From Gemmatimonadota bacterium (GTDB lineage: Bacteria > Gemmatimonadota > Gemmatimonadetes > Gemmatimonadales > Gemmatimonadaceae): DNA of 64,000 nt. The DNA is taken from the NCBI GenBank assembly GCA_040388625.1, contig JAZKBK010000001.1, positions 717,629 to 781,628 on the forward strand. The letters run 5' to 3'. A program made the position numbers and the translations under genes. The first letter of the stretch is position 1. Every line of letters starts with the position of its first letter. This document shows, in pieces, positions 54,119 through 62,842 of this stretch. The notes below the pieces were generated by a model. It ran no database searches and was not told the DNA's origin. It saw only the letters and a list, made by a program, of their open reading frames with translations.

Positions 54119-54824
54119 CGATCCAACCTCCTCCCTCGCCCCGCACGATTTCCGACAACCTTCCTTCCTTCAACTGATACACCGCTCGCGCCCTGTCGGC
54201 CAGAGACATGTTATGCGTGACGACGACCATCCCAACGCCAAGGTCTCGCACGACTTCGGCCAGTAGGTCGTGCAACCGTTCGCCGTTTGCGAGATCCAGG
54301 TTGCCGGACGGCTCGTCCGCCAGGACGACACCCGGCGACGCCGCCAGCGCGCGGGCGACCGCTGTCCGCTGCTGCTCGCCGCCGCTAAGCTCGCCGGGCC
54401 GGTGGTGCAATCGCCCGCCAAGCCCCACGCGTTCCAGAAGCGACGTCGCTCGTGCTTCGGCTACGGCTGGACTCTCACCAGCGATGCGAAGTGGCATTGC
54501 GACATTTTCGAGCGCGGAGAACTCCCGCAGAAGGTGGTGAAACTGGAACACGAAACCGACGCCGCGGTTTCGCACGGCCGCGAGTTCTTCATCCGAACGA
54601 TCGGACAGAAGACGATCAGACAACAGCACGTCACCGGAGGTCGGACGGTCCAGTCCGCCCAGTATGTGCAGAAGAGTGCTCTTCCCCGAGCCACTTTCCC
54701 CGATTATCGCAAGCATCTCGCCCGACTCGACGCGTAGATCCACTCCACGCAGAACATCCAGTGCAACACCGTCGCCGCCGATGTACCGTTTGGTCACGCC
54801 GCGACTTTCCAGAACCGTCGTCAT
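54108..54824 (-). CDS. lolD: Lipoprotein-releasing ABC transporter ATPase LolD
   Basis: ATPase that powers release of outer-membrane lipoproteins. The 238-residue product has Walker A GESGSGKST (42-50), Q-loop FVFQFHHLL, signature LSGGEQQR and Walker B VVLADEPSGNLD. The frame is open far upstream to 55574, but that part is antisense-frame noise over lolC; the ATG at 54824 lies in an ATGA overlap with the permease gene and starts at the family N-terminus. MacB/FtsE-type ABC ATPases are close relatives, but the LolC/E partner supports LolD. Confidence 0.92.
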   Translation of the reverse strand: MTTVLESRGVTKRYIGGDGVALDVLRGVDLRVESGEMLAIIGESGSGKSTLLHILGGLDRPTSGDVLLSDRLLSDRSDEELAAVRNRGVGFVFQFHHLLREFSALENVAMPLRIAGESPAVAEARATSLLERVGLGGRLHHRPGELSGGEQQRTAVARALAASPGVVLADEPSGNLDLANGERLHDLLAEVVRDLGVGMVVVTHNMSLADRARAVYQLKEGRLSEIVRGEGGGWIGAV

Positions 54825-56071
54825 TCCGACCGAATCGCGTCGACGGGATACAGCTTGGCCGCCTGAATTGCCGGATACAATGTCGCGAGCGCCGCGATCA
54901 GCAGGCTCGCAACGACGATCAATATCACGTCGCGCGGTTGTGTCGTCACCGGAAGATGATCTATGAAATATACCGATGGGTCCAGCTTGATGAACTTGTA
55001 TCTGTCCAGTGCAAGCGCCCCCGCAAAACCGAGCAGGAGACCCAGCCCGGTGCCCACGGCACCGATCACGAGGCCCTGTACCAGGAAGATGTTTCGGATC
55101 GCCGACGACGGGAGTCCCATCGCCTTGAGAATGCCTATCTCGCGCGTCTTGTCGTGCACCACCATCGACAGCGTGCTCACGATGTTGAACGCCGCAACGA
55201 TGACGATCAGCAACAGGATTACACTCATTCCGAGCTTCTCCAGCTTGAGCGCCTGGAACAGTGAATGGTTCTGCTCCTGCCAATCGACGGTGCGGTAGGG
55301 GAAGCCAAGGTGGTCCGTGATCGCGCTCGCAACGACGCCCGCGTTCCACCGGTCTTTCGTGCTCACTTCGAGCCCGGTTACCGAGCTGTCGATTCCCGCG
55401 AACTCCTGTGCGGAGCGAAGATCGATGTACACGTACGCGTTGTCGTATTCGTACATCCCGGTCTGGAAGACGCCCGTCACCTCGTAGCGGTAAACGCGCG
55501 GAATGTACGCACCGGTCGCCGCGTTCTGCTGAACACCCGCAACAGAAATAAGATTGATCGTGTCGCCCGGCCATACGTTGAAGCGCGACGCAAGCAGTTG
55601 CCCGATCACCACCCCACGGTGGGCTCCGTCCTGCGTATCGAAGGAGAACTTCCCGCGAACCGCGTGCTCGCGAATGCTCGTGACTTCCGGGAAGCCGGAT
55701 CCCTTGCCGGGGATTCCGACCACGTACACGCCGCTCGCGTATGTTCTCCCCGCGTTCATGGCACCCTCGCTCTGCACGAATGGCGCAGACGCGACTACAC
55801 CGGGCACCTGACGCACACGCTTGAGCGCGAATCGCCAGGAATCCATCTTGAGATCGTCGCCGTAGGTGAGCACGCGAATGTCCGGGCTGCCGACCAGAAT
55901 CTTCTCGCGCAGGTCGTGCTGTAGTCCGTTCATCACACCGATGATGATTATCAGAGCGCTCACGCCCACGACGACGCCGGCGATCGCGATGACGCTTATG
56001 AACGACAACAACTTCGATCCACGCCGGCTCCGCAAATACCTCCAGGCGATCGCCAGCTCGAGGCGCGTCAT
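54821..56071 (-). CDS. Lipoprotein-releasing system permease LolC/LolE
   Basis: Inner-membrane FtsX-fold permease of 416 residues. Starts MTRLELAIAWRYLRSRRG, then helix 1 (about 22-47), a large periplasmic domain, and three C-terminal helices (about 270-395) with the LVIGAVGTGLGLLLG loop. Only one permease gene is present, suggesting a homodimeric LolF-like complex with LolD rather than LolC plus LolE. Four-base overlaps with lysS and lolD. Confidence 0.9.
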   Translation of the reverse strand: MTRLELAIAWRYLRSRRGSKLLSFISVIAIAGVVVGVSALIIIIGVMNGLQHDLREKILVGSPDIRVLTYGDDLKMDSWRFALKRVRQVPGVVASAPFVQSEGAMNAGRTYASGVYVVGIPGKGSGFPEVTSIREHAVRGKFSFDTQDGAHRGVVIGQLLASRFNVWPGDTINLISVAGVQQNAATGAYIPRVYRYEVTGVFQTGMYEYDNAYVYIDLRSAQEFAGIDSSVTGLEVSTKDRWNAGVVASAITDHLGFPYRTVDWQEQNHSLFQALKLEKLGMSVILLLIVIVAAFNIVSTLSMVVHDKTREIGILKAMGLPSSAIRNIFLVQGLVIGAVGTGLGLLLGFAGALALDRYKFIKLDPSVYFIDHLPVTTQPRDVILIVVASLLIAALATLYPAIQAAKLYPVDAIRSE

Positions 56072-57564
56072 TCCGGCCGGAGGGTCGGAAAGAGAATTAC
56101 GTCGCGGATGTGCTGGATTCCAGTCAGGTACATGAGCAGACGATCGATTCCAATCCCGACTCCGCCTGTCGGTGGCATGCCGTACTCCATCGCGCGGAGA
56201 TAATCCTCGTCGACGCCTGCAGCTTCGAGATCGCCCGCCGCCCGCAACACTGCCTGAGCCTCGAACCGCTCGCGCTGATCGATCGGATCGTTCAGCTCGC
56301 TGAATGCGTTGGCGAGCTCGCGTCCGTTGGCGAACAGCTCGAACCGTTCGGTAAGCCGCGCGTCACCGCGCTTGGGCTTGGCCAGCGGCGACAGTTCGAG
56401 CGGATAATCGACCACGAACGTCGGCTCGACAATCTTCGACTCCACGAGCAGCTGAAAAATCTCGTCCATGAGCTTGGGCCGGCTCATCGCGGCCGCGCGC
56501 GGCACACCGAGTCGTGTGGCGTGCTGTATCAACCCGCCGTGATCCAGCGCGAGGATGTCGGTGCCAAGGCCGGCGTTGATCGCACCAAGCCACTCGATCC
56601 GTCTGAACGGCGTGGTGAAGACCGGCACCGCATCGCTGAACGGTTCCACAGCGCGCACGGCGTCGGCGGCAGCAACGATCAGCCGCTCCACGACGTCCAT
56701 CATCACTTCGTAATCGGCGTACGCCTCGTAGAACTCGAGCATGGTGAATTCCGGATTGTGTGTCCGGTCAACGCCCTCGTTCCTGAAGTCGTGTCCGATC
56801 TCGTAGACGCGCTCCATTCCGCCGATGATCAACCGCTTGAGATACAGCTCGTCCGCGATACGGAGATACAGCGCCATGTCCAATGCGTTGTGCTGCGTTA
56901 CAAACGGACGTGCTGCCGCTCCGCCGTACTGCGGCTGCAGCACTGGGGTCTCCACTTCGAGATATCCGCGCGCATCGAGGAACGCGCGGATCGCACGCGT
57001 CATTCCCGCCCGCGCGACGAACGTCGCGCGCACCTCGGGATTTACCGCAAGATCGGCGTAACGCTGACGAAAACGCTGCTCCGGATCGCTGAAGCCCATG
57101 TGCCGGACGACCGATCCGTCGCTCGCCGTCTCTTCCTTGGCGAACGGCAGCGGACGGAGCGACTTGGCAAGGACCTCGAATGCAGCCACGCGAATCGTCG
57201 GCTCGCCACTTCGCGTGCGAAATACCACGCCGCTCACGCCAATCACGTCGCCGATGTCGAGCATGTCGATCAGTGAATACGCGTCACCCAGGTCGTCACG
57301 CCGGAAATACAACTGAACGCGGCCCGTTGCATCGGCAAGATGCGCGAAGGCGGTCTTGCCGTGCGCGCGCATCGAGACGATTCTGCCGGCTACGCTCACG
57401 CGCTCGGACGCCTCGCTGGACTGATCTTCCGGAGCGAGCGAGACGGCGTGCTGTGCGGTCGAAGTGCGATCGAAGCTGTATGCAAACGGCTCGATGCCGC
57501 GGGCACGCATCGCGTCGAGCTTCTCGCGGCGCGCCGCCATCAGAAAGTGCAGCTCGTCCGTCAT
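56068..57564 (-). CDS. lysS: Lysyl-tRNA synthetase, class II
   Basis: Charges tRNA-Lys. The 498-residue protein has the OB-fold anticodon domain (VAGRIVSMRAHGKTAFAHL, about 58-78), motif 2 GHDFRNEGVDRTHNPEFTM, and motif 3 GIGIDRLLMYLTG. It overlaps prfB and lolC by ATGA junctions. The prfB-lysS pairing is widespread in bacteria. Confidence 0.95.
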   Translation of the reverse strand: MTDELHFLMAARREKLDAMRARGIEPFAYSFDRTSTAQHAVSLAPEDQSSEASERVSVAGRIVSMRAHGKTAFAHLADATGRVQLYFRRDDLGDAYSLIDMLDIGDVIGVSGVVFRTRSGEPTIRVAAFEVLAKSLRPLPFAKEETASDGSVVRHMGFSDPEQRFRQRYADLAVNPEVRATFVARAGMTRAIRAFLDARGYLEVETPVLQPQYGGAAARPFVTQHNALDMALYLRIADELYLKRLIIGGMERVYEIGHDFRNEGVDRTHNPEFTMLEFYEAYADYEVMMDVVERLIVAAADAVRAVEPFSDAVPVFTTPFRRIEWLGAINAGLGTDILALDHGGLIQHATRLGVPRAAAMSRPKLMDEIFQLLVESKIVEPTFVVDYPLELSPLAKPKRGDARLTERFELFANGRELANAFSELNDPIDQRERFEAQAVLRAAGDLEAAGVDEDYLRAMEYGMPPTGGVGIGIDRLLMYLTGIQHIRDVILFPTLRPE

Positions 57565-58680
57565 GACTCTGCGCTCCCCTGCTCTGCCTGCATCTTGAGG
57601 TACGCCTCGATGAATGGATCGATTCCGCCGTCCATGACCTTCTGCACGTCGGGAATCTTGAGCTCGGTACGGTGGTCGTTGACCATCGTGTAGGGTTGAA
57701 ACACGTAGCTCCGCGTCTGGTTGCCGAAGCTCACCGACGTCTTGGACGCGTCCACCTTCGCCTTCTCGGCTTCACGCCTCGCGACCTCGGCCTGGTAAAG
57801 CTTGTTCTTCAACATCTTGAGCGCGGTCGCCTTGTTCTTGTATTGCGAGCGCTCCTGCTGCGACGCGGTCACCAGTCCCGAAGGAATGTGCGTAATGCGG
57901 ACCGCCGAGCTCGTCTTGTTGACGTGCTGGCCACCGGCGCCGGATGCACGATATACGTCTATGCGGAGATCATCTTCCTTGATCTCGATGTTGATCTCTT
58001 CGTTGACGACCGGATACACGAAGATCGACGCAAAGCTCGTGTGCCGGCGTGCATTCGAATCGAATGGCGAGATGCGGACGAGACGGTGCACTCCGGCTTC
58101 CGGCTTGAGGAATCCGTACGCATGATCTCCGCTGATCTCCAATACGGCGCCCTTGATTCCCGCCTCCTCTCCCTCGCTTCTGTCGAGCACTTCGACCTTG
58201 AACCCGCGACGCTCGGCCCAGCGCGTGTACATGCGCATCAACATCTCGGCCCAATCCTGGGCCTCGGTGCCGCCGGCACCAGCCGCAATCTCGACCTGCG
58301 CGTCACGGAAGTCATCCTCACCGCGGAGCAGCGAGCGCAGCTCGAATGCGCCGAGTGCATCGTCGATCGATACCAGCTCGGCGTCGAGATCGGTCAGCAT
58401 TTCGGCATCGGGCGATTCGCGAAGCATGTCGTCCAGCTCGACCGCACTGCGAACGCGTGCGTCGAGTGCCTCGAAGGGATCGATCCACGTCTTGAGAATC
58501 TTGGTTTCCTGCACCACGCCCTGGGCCGCCTCGCGGGCATCCCAGAACTCGGGGTCGGCCGTGCGCGCGTCGAGCGCCGTCAGGCGCTCCTGCTTCCCGG
58601 CGATGTCAAAGATACCTCCGCAGTTCCGCGAGGCGTTGCGTGGCGTGCTCGAGCAGGCGCGCCCGTTCGTGATCCAGCAT
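57561..58680 (-). CDS. prfB: Peptide chain release factor 2, programmed +1 frameshift
   Basis: RF2 terminates at UGA and UAA. Translation starts at the ATG at 58680 and reads 24 codons ending RRYL, then meets an in-frame TGA at 58608-58606. The site reads CGGAGG TAT CTT TGA C, with an internal Shine-Dalgarno and the slippery CTT, the classic prfB signal. After skipping one T, the frame continues DIAGKQERL to the end, giving 372 residues. The GGQ catalytic loop is at 249-251 and the SPF specificity motif confirms RF2. A naive ORF call starting at 58760 is wrong upstream of the shift. Overlaps lysS by four bases. Confidence 0.96.
58606..58608 (-). promoter_or_regulatory. prfB: In-frame TGA of the prfB frameshift site
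   Basis: Codon 25 of prfB. With ample RF2 the ribosome stops here; with low RF2 it shifts +1 over CTT-TGAC and makes full-length RF2. The stimulatory CGGAGG lies three bases before CTT. Confidence 0.95.
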
Positions 58681-58755
58681 GGTTGATTATTGAGTACGAG
58701 AGTTGGAAAACCACTAGGGCTCGTCATCCGATGAAAGCGGCAACCGCCGGCAGCC

Positions 58756-58877
58756 GTCATTCCCGCTAACGCGGGAATCCATTTGCTGCCGACCAGTTTC
58801 CACCCTTATCGCGTCCAGAGAACGATAACATGGATTCCCAAGGCGCGGATGCATCCGCGCCCTACAGCGGGAATGAC
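58756..58877. repeat. MITE-like inverted-repeat element
   Basis: About 122 bases bounded by the perfect 12-base inverted repeats GTCATTCCCGCT (58756-58767) and AGCGGGAATGAC (58866-58877). Nested inside are a second 10-base inverted pair (58773-58782 and 58830-58839) and a 20-base perfect palindrome (58842-58861). The ends resemble the widely dispersed TCATTCCCGC intergenic repeats of many bacteria. There is no ORF. It lies between prfB and the zinc-ribbon gene, whose products read the same direction. Confidence 0.8.
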
Positions 58878-58901
58878 GACATCGCGCGACGAGGCGTGTC
58901 C

Positions 58902-59660
58902 CTAGAAAAGCTTCTTGCCGCTTGCGAGAACGTCGTTCAGCGCATCCTGAAAGTGCGTGGTCGATCCTGCAAAGTCACGGCCCACCTGATCGACGTATTC
59001 CTCGTAGCTCTTCTTGATCTCATCGCGGAACAACGTCTTCAGCGTTCCGTCGCGCAGGCCTTCGGCGTGACGCGCCGGGTGGTAGGCAACGATATCCGAG
59101 ACGAGAGCGCGCGCGAGACGCTTTGCGCGCAACGCGGGATCACGCGTGAGAAACGGATTGATCGGCCGGCGTTGGCCGCCATCCGACTCGACCGGCGACA
59201 CGGCCGGCGCAACCGACGGCTTGGGCACTGCCCACGAAGACCCCATCACACTGTCCGCCGTACTCACCGCAGCCGGTGCAGGCTCGGGAGCAGCGGGCGC
59301 CGCTTCAGCCGCGACAGGAGGCGGAGGCGCGGGATGCACAGCTTGCTTCGGCGGCTCGGCGGCGATCGACGGGGACTCTTTCGCGGTAGTTGTCGCGGCG
59401 CCGGCGGATTCGGGCGCCTGAGGTTCAGTCTCTCTGTGTTCCGGTACCGCGCGCTCGGGCGCGCCCCGTTGCGGTTCAGCGCCTTGCGGTTCAGCGCGTT
59501 GCGGTTCGACTCGTTGCGGTGCCGCAACGTGCGGAGCGGGAACGGTGATTACCGCGGAGCAGACGGAGCAGCGTGCGCGAACGCCGGCAGCCGGCACCTT
59601 GTTCGGGTCCAGCTCGAACTCGGTCAGGCACGAGGAACACTGTACGACCATTGGCGTCAT
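58902..59660 (-). CDS. MJ0042-type zinc-ribbon protein with repeat linker
   Basis: A 252-residue protein of unknown function. The N-terminus is a zinc ribbon with Cys8, Cys11, Cys31 and Cys34. A Pro/Ala/Glu/Gln-rich linker (about 43-160) includes pentapeptide repeats of the form (A/V)EPQ(R/G). The C-terminal third (about 165-252) looks folded and helical (PFLTRDPALRAKRLARALV and LRDGTLKTLFRDEIKKSYEEYV). No signal peptide or membrane helix. The architecture resembles MJ0042 zinc-finger proteins with a regulatory C-terminal domain found in delta-proteobacteria and relatives. The start lies in an ATGA overlap with the GGDEF gene. Confidence 0.8.
   Translation of the reverse strand: MTPMVVQCSSCLTEFELDPNKVPAAGVRARCSVCSAVITVPAPHVAAPQRVEPQRAEPQGAEPQRGAPERAVPEHRETEPQAPESAGAATTTAKESPSIAAEPPKQAVHPAPPPPVAAEAAPAAPEPAPAAVSTADSVMGSSWAVPKPSVAPAVSPVESDGGQRRPINPFLTRDPALRAKRLARALVSDIVAYHPARHAEGLRDGTLKTLFRDEIKKSYEEYVDQVGRDFAGSTTHFQDALNDVLASGKKLF
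59468..59520. repeat. 15-base tandem repeat within the zinc-ribbon gene
   Basis: About 3.5 copies of a 15-base unit (GTTGCGGTTCAGCGC and variants) starting at 59468, 59483, 59498 and 59513. In-frame copies encode the (A/V)EPQR-type pentapeptides of the linker. Confidence 0.8.
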
Positions 59661-60658
59661 TGGCGGGCACCGGTTTCAGTCAACTGCGGCGTCTGGATCT
59701 CGGAGCGGTCATCTGTTCGCCTGTCGATGGCGTAGACCGATCCGGGAAGCGTCTTCGCGTACGTTTTCATTTCGGTAGCAAGCGCGCTCACACCCACGGA
59801 GCTCGTGAATGTGCGCCGTTCGTTCGTAACGACGCCGATCGAAAGCGTCATCAAGGGAACACGATGCAGCTGACCACGTCGATCCTTCCCGAAAAAATAG
59901 CCTGCGCGCCGGTCGTTCTCGGAATACTGATACGCAATGAGCGTATCAAATGTCTGGACGATCTCAGTGCACACATCGTCAACTCGGTCGCGAGGAATCA
60001 GGAAAATAAAATCGTCGCCGCCGATATGACCCACAAACCCGTCGTCGCCGACCAGGCCGCGAACGGTATCGTGAAGCAACGCCGCCAGCAGGCGAATTAC
60101 GCGGTCGCCCTCGACGTAGCTGTAGCGATCGTTGAATTCCTTGAAATGGTCGAGGTCCGCGTAACAGGCCGCGAATGGCGTATCGAGCCGGTCCCGGATT
60201 GCGTCGTGAATCGCCGGCGCACCGGGTAGCCGTGTCGAAGGATGGACGTTGACGTCGCGATCCGAGCGCGCCAGCGTGCAGCGTAGCCGTGTCAGAGTCT
60301 CCGCGTCGTCCATCTCGGCCGATACCACGTCATCCGCCAGTGCATCCAGCGCCTCTACGCGCGCTGGCATTCCGTCTGGTGCAACGTACACGACCGGGAC
60401 CACTCCGGTAAACGGATCGCGCTTGATCTTGCGGCAGGCAGCCAGCGGATCTCCAACCGGCGATCGCCCGTCTATGACGACAAAGCGTGGCCGGGAGCGC
60501 AGCGCATAGACCATCAGCTCGTCGATCGATGTGACCGGAACGACTGTTACCGGCTGGCGATCGACCCACCCCGCAACCGACGGAGGGAGTTGTGCCTCCA
60601 CGGCCTGGAGCAGCAAGGCTATGGGGAGCTGGGGGCTTGAAAGCGACTGGTCCGTCAT
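59657..60658 (-). CDS. GGDEF protein with receiver-like domain, GGDDF variant
   Basis: A 333-residue cytoplasmic protein. Residues about 10-125 resemble a receiver domain (FVVIDGR, VVPVVYVAP), though the phospho-acceptor Asp environment is atypical. The GGDEF domain (about 150-310) has GGDDF (213-217) instead of GGDEF and a distinctive insert (YSENDRRAGYFF). No RxxD I-site is obvious five residues upstream. Catalysis is therefore uncertain; it may bind GTP or c-di-GMP instead. Overlaps the zinc-ribbon gene by four bases. Confidence 0.82.
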   Translation of the reverse strand: MTDQSLSSPQLPIALLLQAVEAQLPPSVAGWVDRQPVTVVPVTSIDELMVYALRSRPRFVVIDGRSPVGDPLAACRKIKRDPFTGVVPVVYVAPDGMPARVEALDALADDVVSAEMDDAETLTRLRCTLARSDRDVNVHPSTRLPGAPAIHDAIRDRLDTPFAACYADLDHFKEFNDRYSYVEGDRVIRLLAALLHDTVRGLVGDDGFVGHIGGDDFIFLIPRDRVDDVCTEIVQTFDTLIAYQYSENDRRAGYFFGKDRRGQLHRVPLMTLSIGVVTNERRTFTSSVGVSALATEMKTYAKTLPGSVYAIDRRTDDRSEIQTPQLTETGARQ

Positions 60659-60758
60659 CTCGATCCCTGGAAGATAACCGCACAGGCAGGTATCGCGGCA
60701 GCCTCATAAGGTACTTGTGCGACCGGCCTGCGCCGGGCGTTGCAACCTGCCACGCAAC

Positions 60759-61739
60759 CTACCACAAATATCGGAGCGAGAAATACGTCGGGGGCTTGTC
60801 GTTCGTACCTGTGAGCCCGCCGTATGTCCGTCCGATGTCAAACACTAGTTTACCAGATTGGAGCCCTACACCTATTGCACCACCGGAACCGTTCACCGCG
60901 TCGCGGATGTAGCCAGCCCGAACGTGCAGCCGCTGGTCGACGACTATGTCGGTGCCGAGTCGAGCCGTGGTGCTATCCATCTTGACTGTCGAGACCAGGT
61001 CTGCGGCACCATGAACTTCGACGCTGTCGTCGCCCCGGGCAAATGCCATGACCTTGTAGTCGGCGCCCAGGTCGATGCGACCGGGCCGGCCCGCCGCCCC
61101 GGCAATGCCCAGATTGCGGGCAGCTGCCGCGAGAGTGAGCGGAATTGCGTCGGGGCGAAACTGCATGCCGATGTCGAAGCCGTTGGATCGCGAGCTGGCG
61201 ATGCCGAGCCCGCTGCAAACACCTGAACAGGGAATTCCGGCCTCCACGTGTTTTGCGGTCACGCCGAGCGCCAGCCAGGGGGCGGGCGCCACGGCGTAGC
61301 TTGCGGCCACGGAGTAGTCGGTGGGACTGGCGACGCCGATGCTGTTCCCCTGATCGTCGGTGAGCGTCTGCTGGCCGAGATCGAGGACGTTGACCAGGAA
61401 ACCGAACGCCGTCTTTTTGTCTGCCGGCCAGACGAAGGCAAGCGCATTCCCCTGGCCGACGACCGTGGTGGAATGATGGAGCGCGACCTCGTGCGTCTGC
61501 GGACCGTTACCGACGATGCCGGCCGGGTTCCACCATAGCAGGTCGCTGCCGCCGCGCTGCGCGACGACCGCTTCGCCCATTCCGACGGCGCGAGCACCGA
61601 CCGGCAGCAGGAGAAATATCCCCTCCTGGCCGGACTGTGCGAATGACGTGCGCGGGTACGCGACTGCCGCAGCCACGGTGAATGCTGCGACTAGTGCAGC
61701 TAGCGTGGTTGCGGCTCTGTCAGTCAGGATTCGCGCCAC
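60759..61739 (-). CDS. PorV/PorQ-like outer-membrane protein
   Basis: A 326-residue predicted beta-barrel. Signal peptide about 1-35 (ending near FAQS), then QEGIFLLLPVGARAVGMGEAVVA, a segment typical of the PorV/PorQ family, and repeated amphipathic strands. It ends in LRYLW, with the aromatic C-terminus expected of BAM substrates. Family members include type IX secretion parts, but no T9SS genes are here, so only a generic outer-membrane role is supported. Starts two bases after the Trm112-like stop. Confidence 0.78.
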   Translation of the reverse strand: MARILTDRAATTLAALVAAFTVAAAVAYPRTSFAQSGQEGIFLLLPVGARAVGMGEAVVAQRGGSDLLWWNPAGIVGNGPQTHEVALHHSTTVVGQGNALAFVWPADKKTAFGFLVNVLDLGQQTLTDDQGNSIGVASPTDYSVAASYAVAPAPWLALGVTAKHVEAGIPCSGVCSGLGIASSRSNGFDIGMQFRPDAIPLTLAAAARNLGIAGAAGRPGRIDLGADYKVMAFARGDDSVEVHGAADLVSTVKMDSTTARLGTDIVVDQRLHVRAGYIRDAVNGSGGAIGVGLQSGKLVFDIGRTYGGLTGTNDKPPTYFSLRYLW

Positions 61740-61740
61740 G

Positions 61741-61908
61741 CTATACGGGTGTCGCCTCGTCGATCAGCATTATCGGGATCCCGTCGCGCACCGGATATTT
61801 GAGCTTGTCACGCTGGCACGTCAATGCATCCTCTGCCTCGTTGTATTCCAGCGGCCCCTTGCATTTGGGGCAGACGAGTATTTCGAGGAGCTGCGGTGCT
61901 AGTGGCAT
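61741..61908 (-). CDS. Trm112/YcaR-like small protein
   Basis: A 55-residue protein of the Trm112 / UPF0434 family: LLEILVCPKCKGPL with Cys13 and Cys16, then LTCQRDKLKYPVRDGIPIMLIDEA. Trm112 proteins activate methyltransferases in eukaryotes and archaea; the bacterial role is less clear. The frame runs to 61992 but the ATG at 61908 begins at the family start. Lies between era and the PorV-like gene. Confidence 0.88.
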   Translation of the reverse strand: MPLAPQLLEILVCPKCKGPLEYNEAEDALTCQRDKLKYPVRDGIPIMLIDEATPV

Positions 61909-61916
61909 GTTGGGCT

Positions 61917-62786
61917 TCAGTCGTGTGTGGTGTAACCAAAGCGGCGAAGTGCCGCGGCGTCCTTTCTCCAATTCTGCAATACTTTGACCCAAAGGTCGAG
62001 GTACACGGTTGCGCCGACGAGAGTTTCAATTTTCTTGCGGGCAGCCGTGCCGAGGAGCTTGATGCGCTTTCCCTTCTCGCCGATGAGTATTCGCTTCTGG
62101 CTGTCGCGTTCGACGTGGATCACTGCACGAATGTAGATGGGCGAGCGATCTTCGCGAAATTCCTCGATCTCGCAAGCGACGCTGTACGGCACCTCGGCGC
62201 CCAGCTGCTCGAGCGCCGTCTCGCGGATGAGCTCCGCAGCGAGAAAGCGGACTGAATGGATGCTTACGTCTTCGACCGGAAACAGGAACGGGCTTTCGGG
62301 AAGATGGCTTTCGATCGCCGCGATGAGGGCGGGAAATCCCTCACCGGTGAGCGCGGAGATGAAGATAGCATCCGGCAGGGCGAGAGCCAGTTTCTCACGT
62401 TGGCGACGATCGAGCAGATCGGATTTATTGAGTGCGACGATTATTGGAGCGCGTGGTGGAGATTCGAGACCAGCGACTTCGTTGAGAGGACCCGGGACAC
62501 CCTCGCGCGCGTCACACACGTAGACTATGCAGTCGGCGTCGCGGAGTGCTGAAACGGCGGCAGACTGCATGGCGGTCTGGAGCAGATAGCCGGGATCCAG
62601 GAGGCCAGGGGTATCGGCCAGGATCATCTGGGTGTCGCCGTCGGTGCGTATGCCCACGATGCGATCGCGTGTGGACTGTGGCTTGTCGCTGGTGATGCTG
62701 AGCTTCTGGCCGACGAGTCGGTTGAGGAGCGTGGACTTGCCAGCGTTAGGCTTTCCGGCGACGGTGACTGTTCCGGCTCTGGTCAT
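61917..62786 (-). CDS. era: GTPase Era
   Basis: Ribosome-assembly GTPase acting on the 16S rRNA 3' end. The 289-residue protein has the P-loop GKPNAGKS (11-18), DTPG, NKSD and a C-terminal KH domain (RIKLLGTAARKKIE). The ATG at 62786 is the family start; the upstream extension to 62888 runs into the 5S gene. Only 18 bases separate the start from the rRNA terminator hairpin. Confidence 0.95.
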   Translation of the reverse strand: MTRAGTVTVAGKPNAGKSTLLNRLVGQKLSITSDKPQSTRDRIVGIRTDGDTQMILADTPGLLDPGYLLQTAMQSAAVSALRDADCIVYVCDAREGVPGPLNEVAGLESPPRAPIIVALNKSDLLDRRQREKLALALPDAIFISALTGEGFPALIAAIESHLPESPFLFPVEDVSIHSVRFLAAELIRETALEQLGAEVPYSVACEIEEFREDRSPIYIRAVIHVERDSQKRILIGEKGKRIKLLGTAARKKIETLVGATVYLDLWVKVLQNWRKDAAALRRFGYTTHD

Positions 62787-62804
62787 GGCGGTAGTGGAAA
62801 ATAC

Positions 62805-62834
62805 AAAAGGCCGTCCAGTGATGGACGGCCTTTT
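62805..62834. terminator. Terminator of the rRNA operon
   Basis: A 13-base-pair inverted repeat AAAAGGCCGTCCA / TGGACGGCCTTTT with a 4-base loop. On the minus strand it is followed by TTTTGTATTTTCC. It lies 8 bases after the 5S 3' end and 18 bases before era. Confidence 0.9.
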
Positions 62835-62842
62835 GAAAAGGT

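Noticed and set aside
54108..55574. Apparent 488-residue fusion with an Arg/Gly-rich N-terminal half before LolD
   Set aside because: The extra half is the wrong frame of lolC; lolD starts at the ATG at 54824 in an ATGA overlap.
57561..58760. prfB as a continuous 399-residue ORF from 58760
   Set aside because: The first 51 codons are non-homologous; the real start is 58680 in another frame joined by the +1 shift.
60759..61739. Type IX secretion component
   Set aside because: The PorV/PorQ-like fold alone is not enough, and no T9SS genes or CTD substrates occur in the window.
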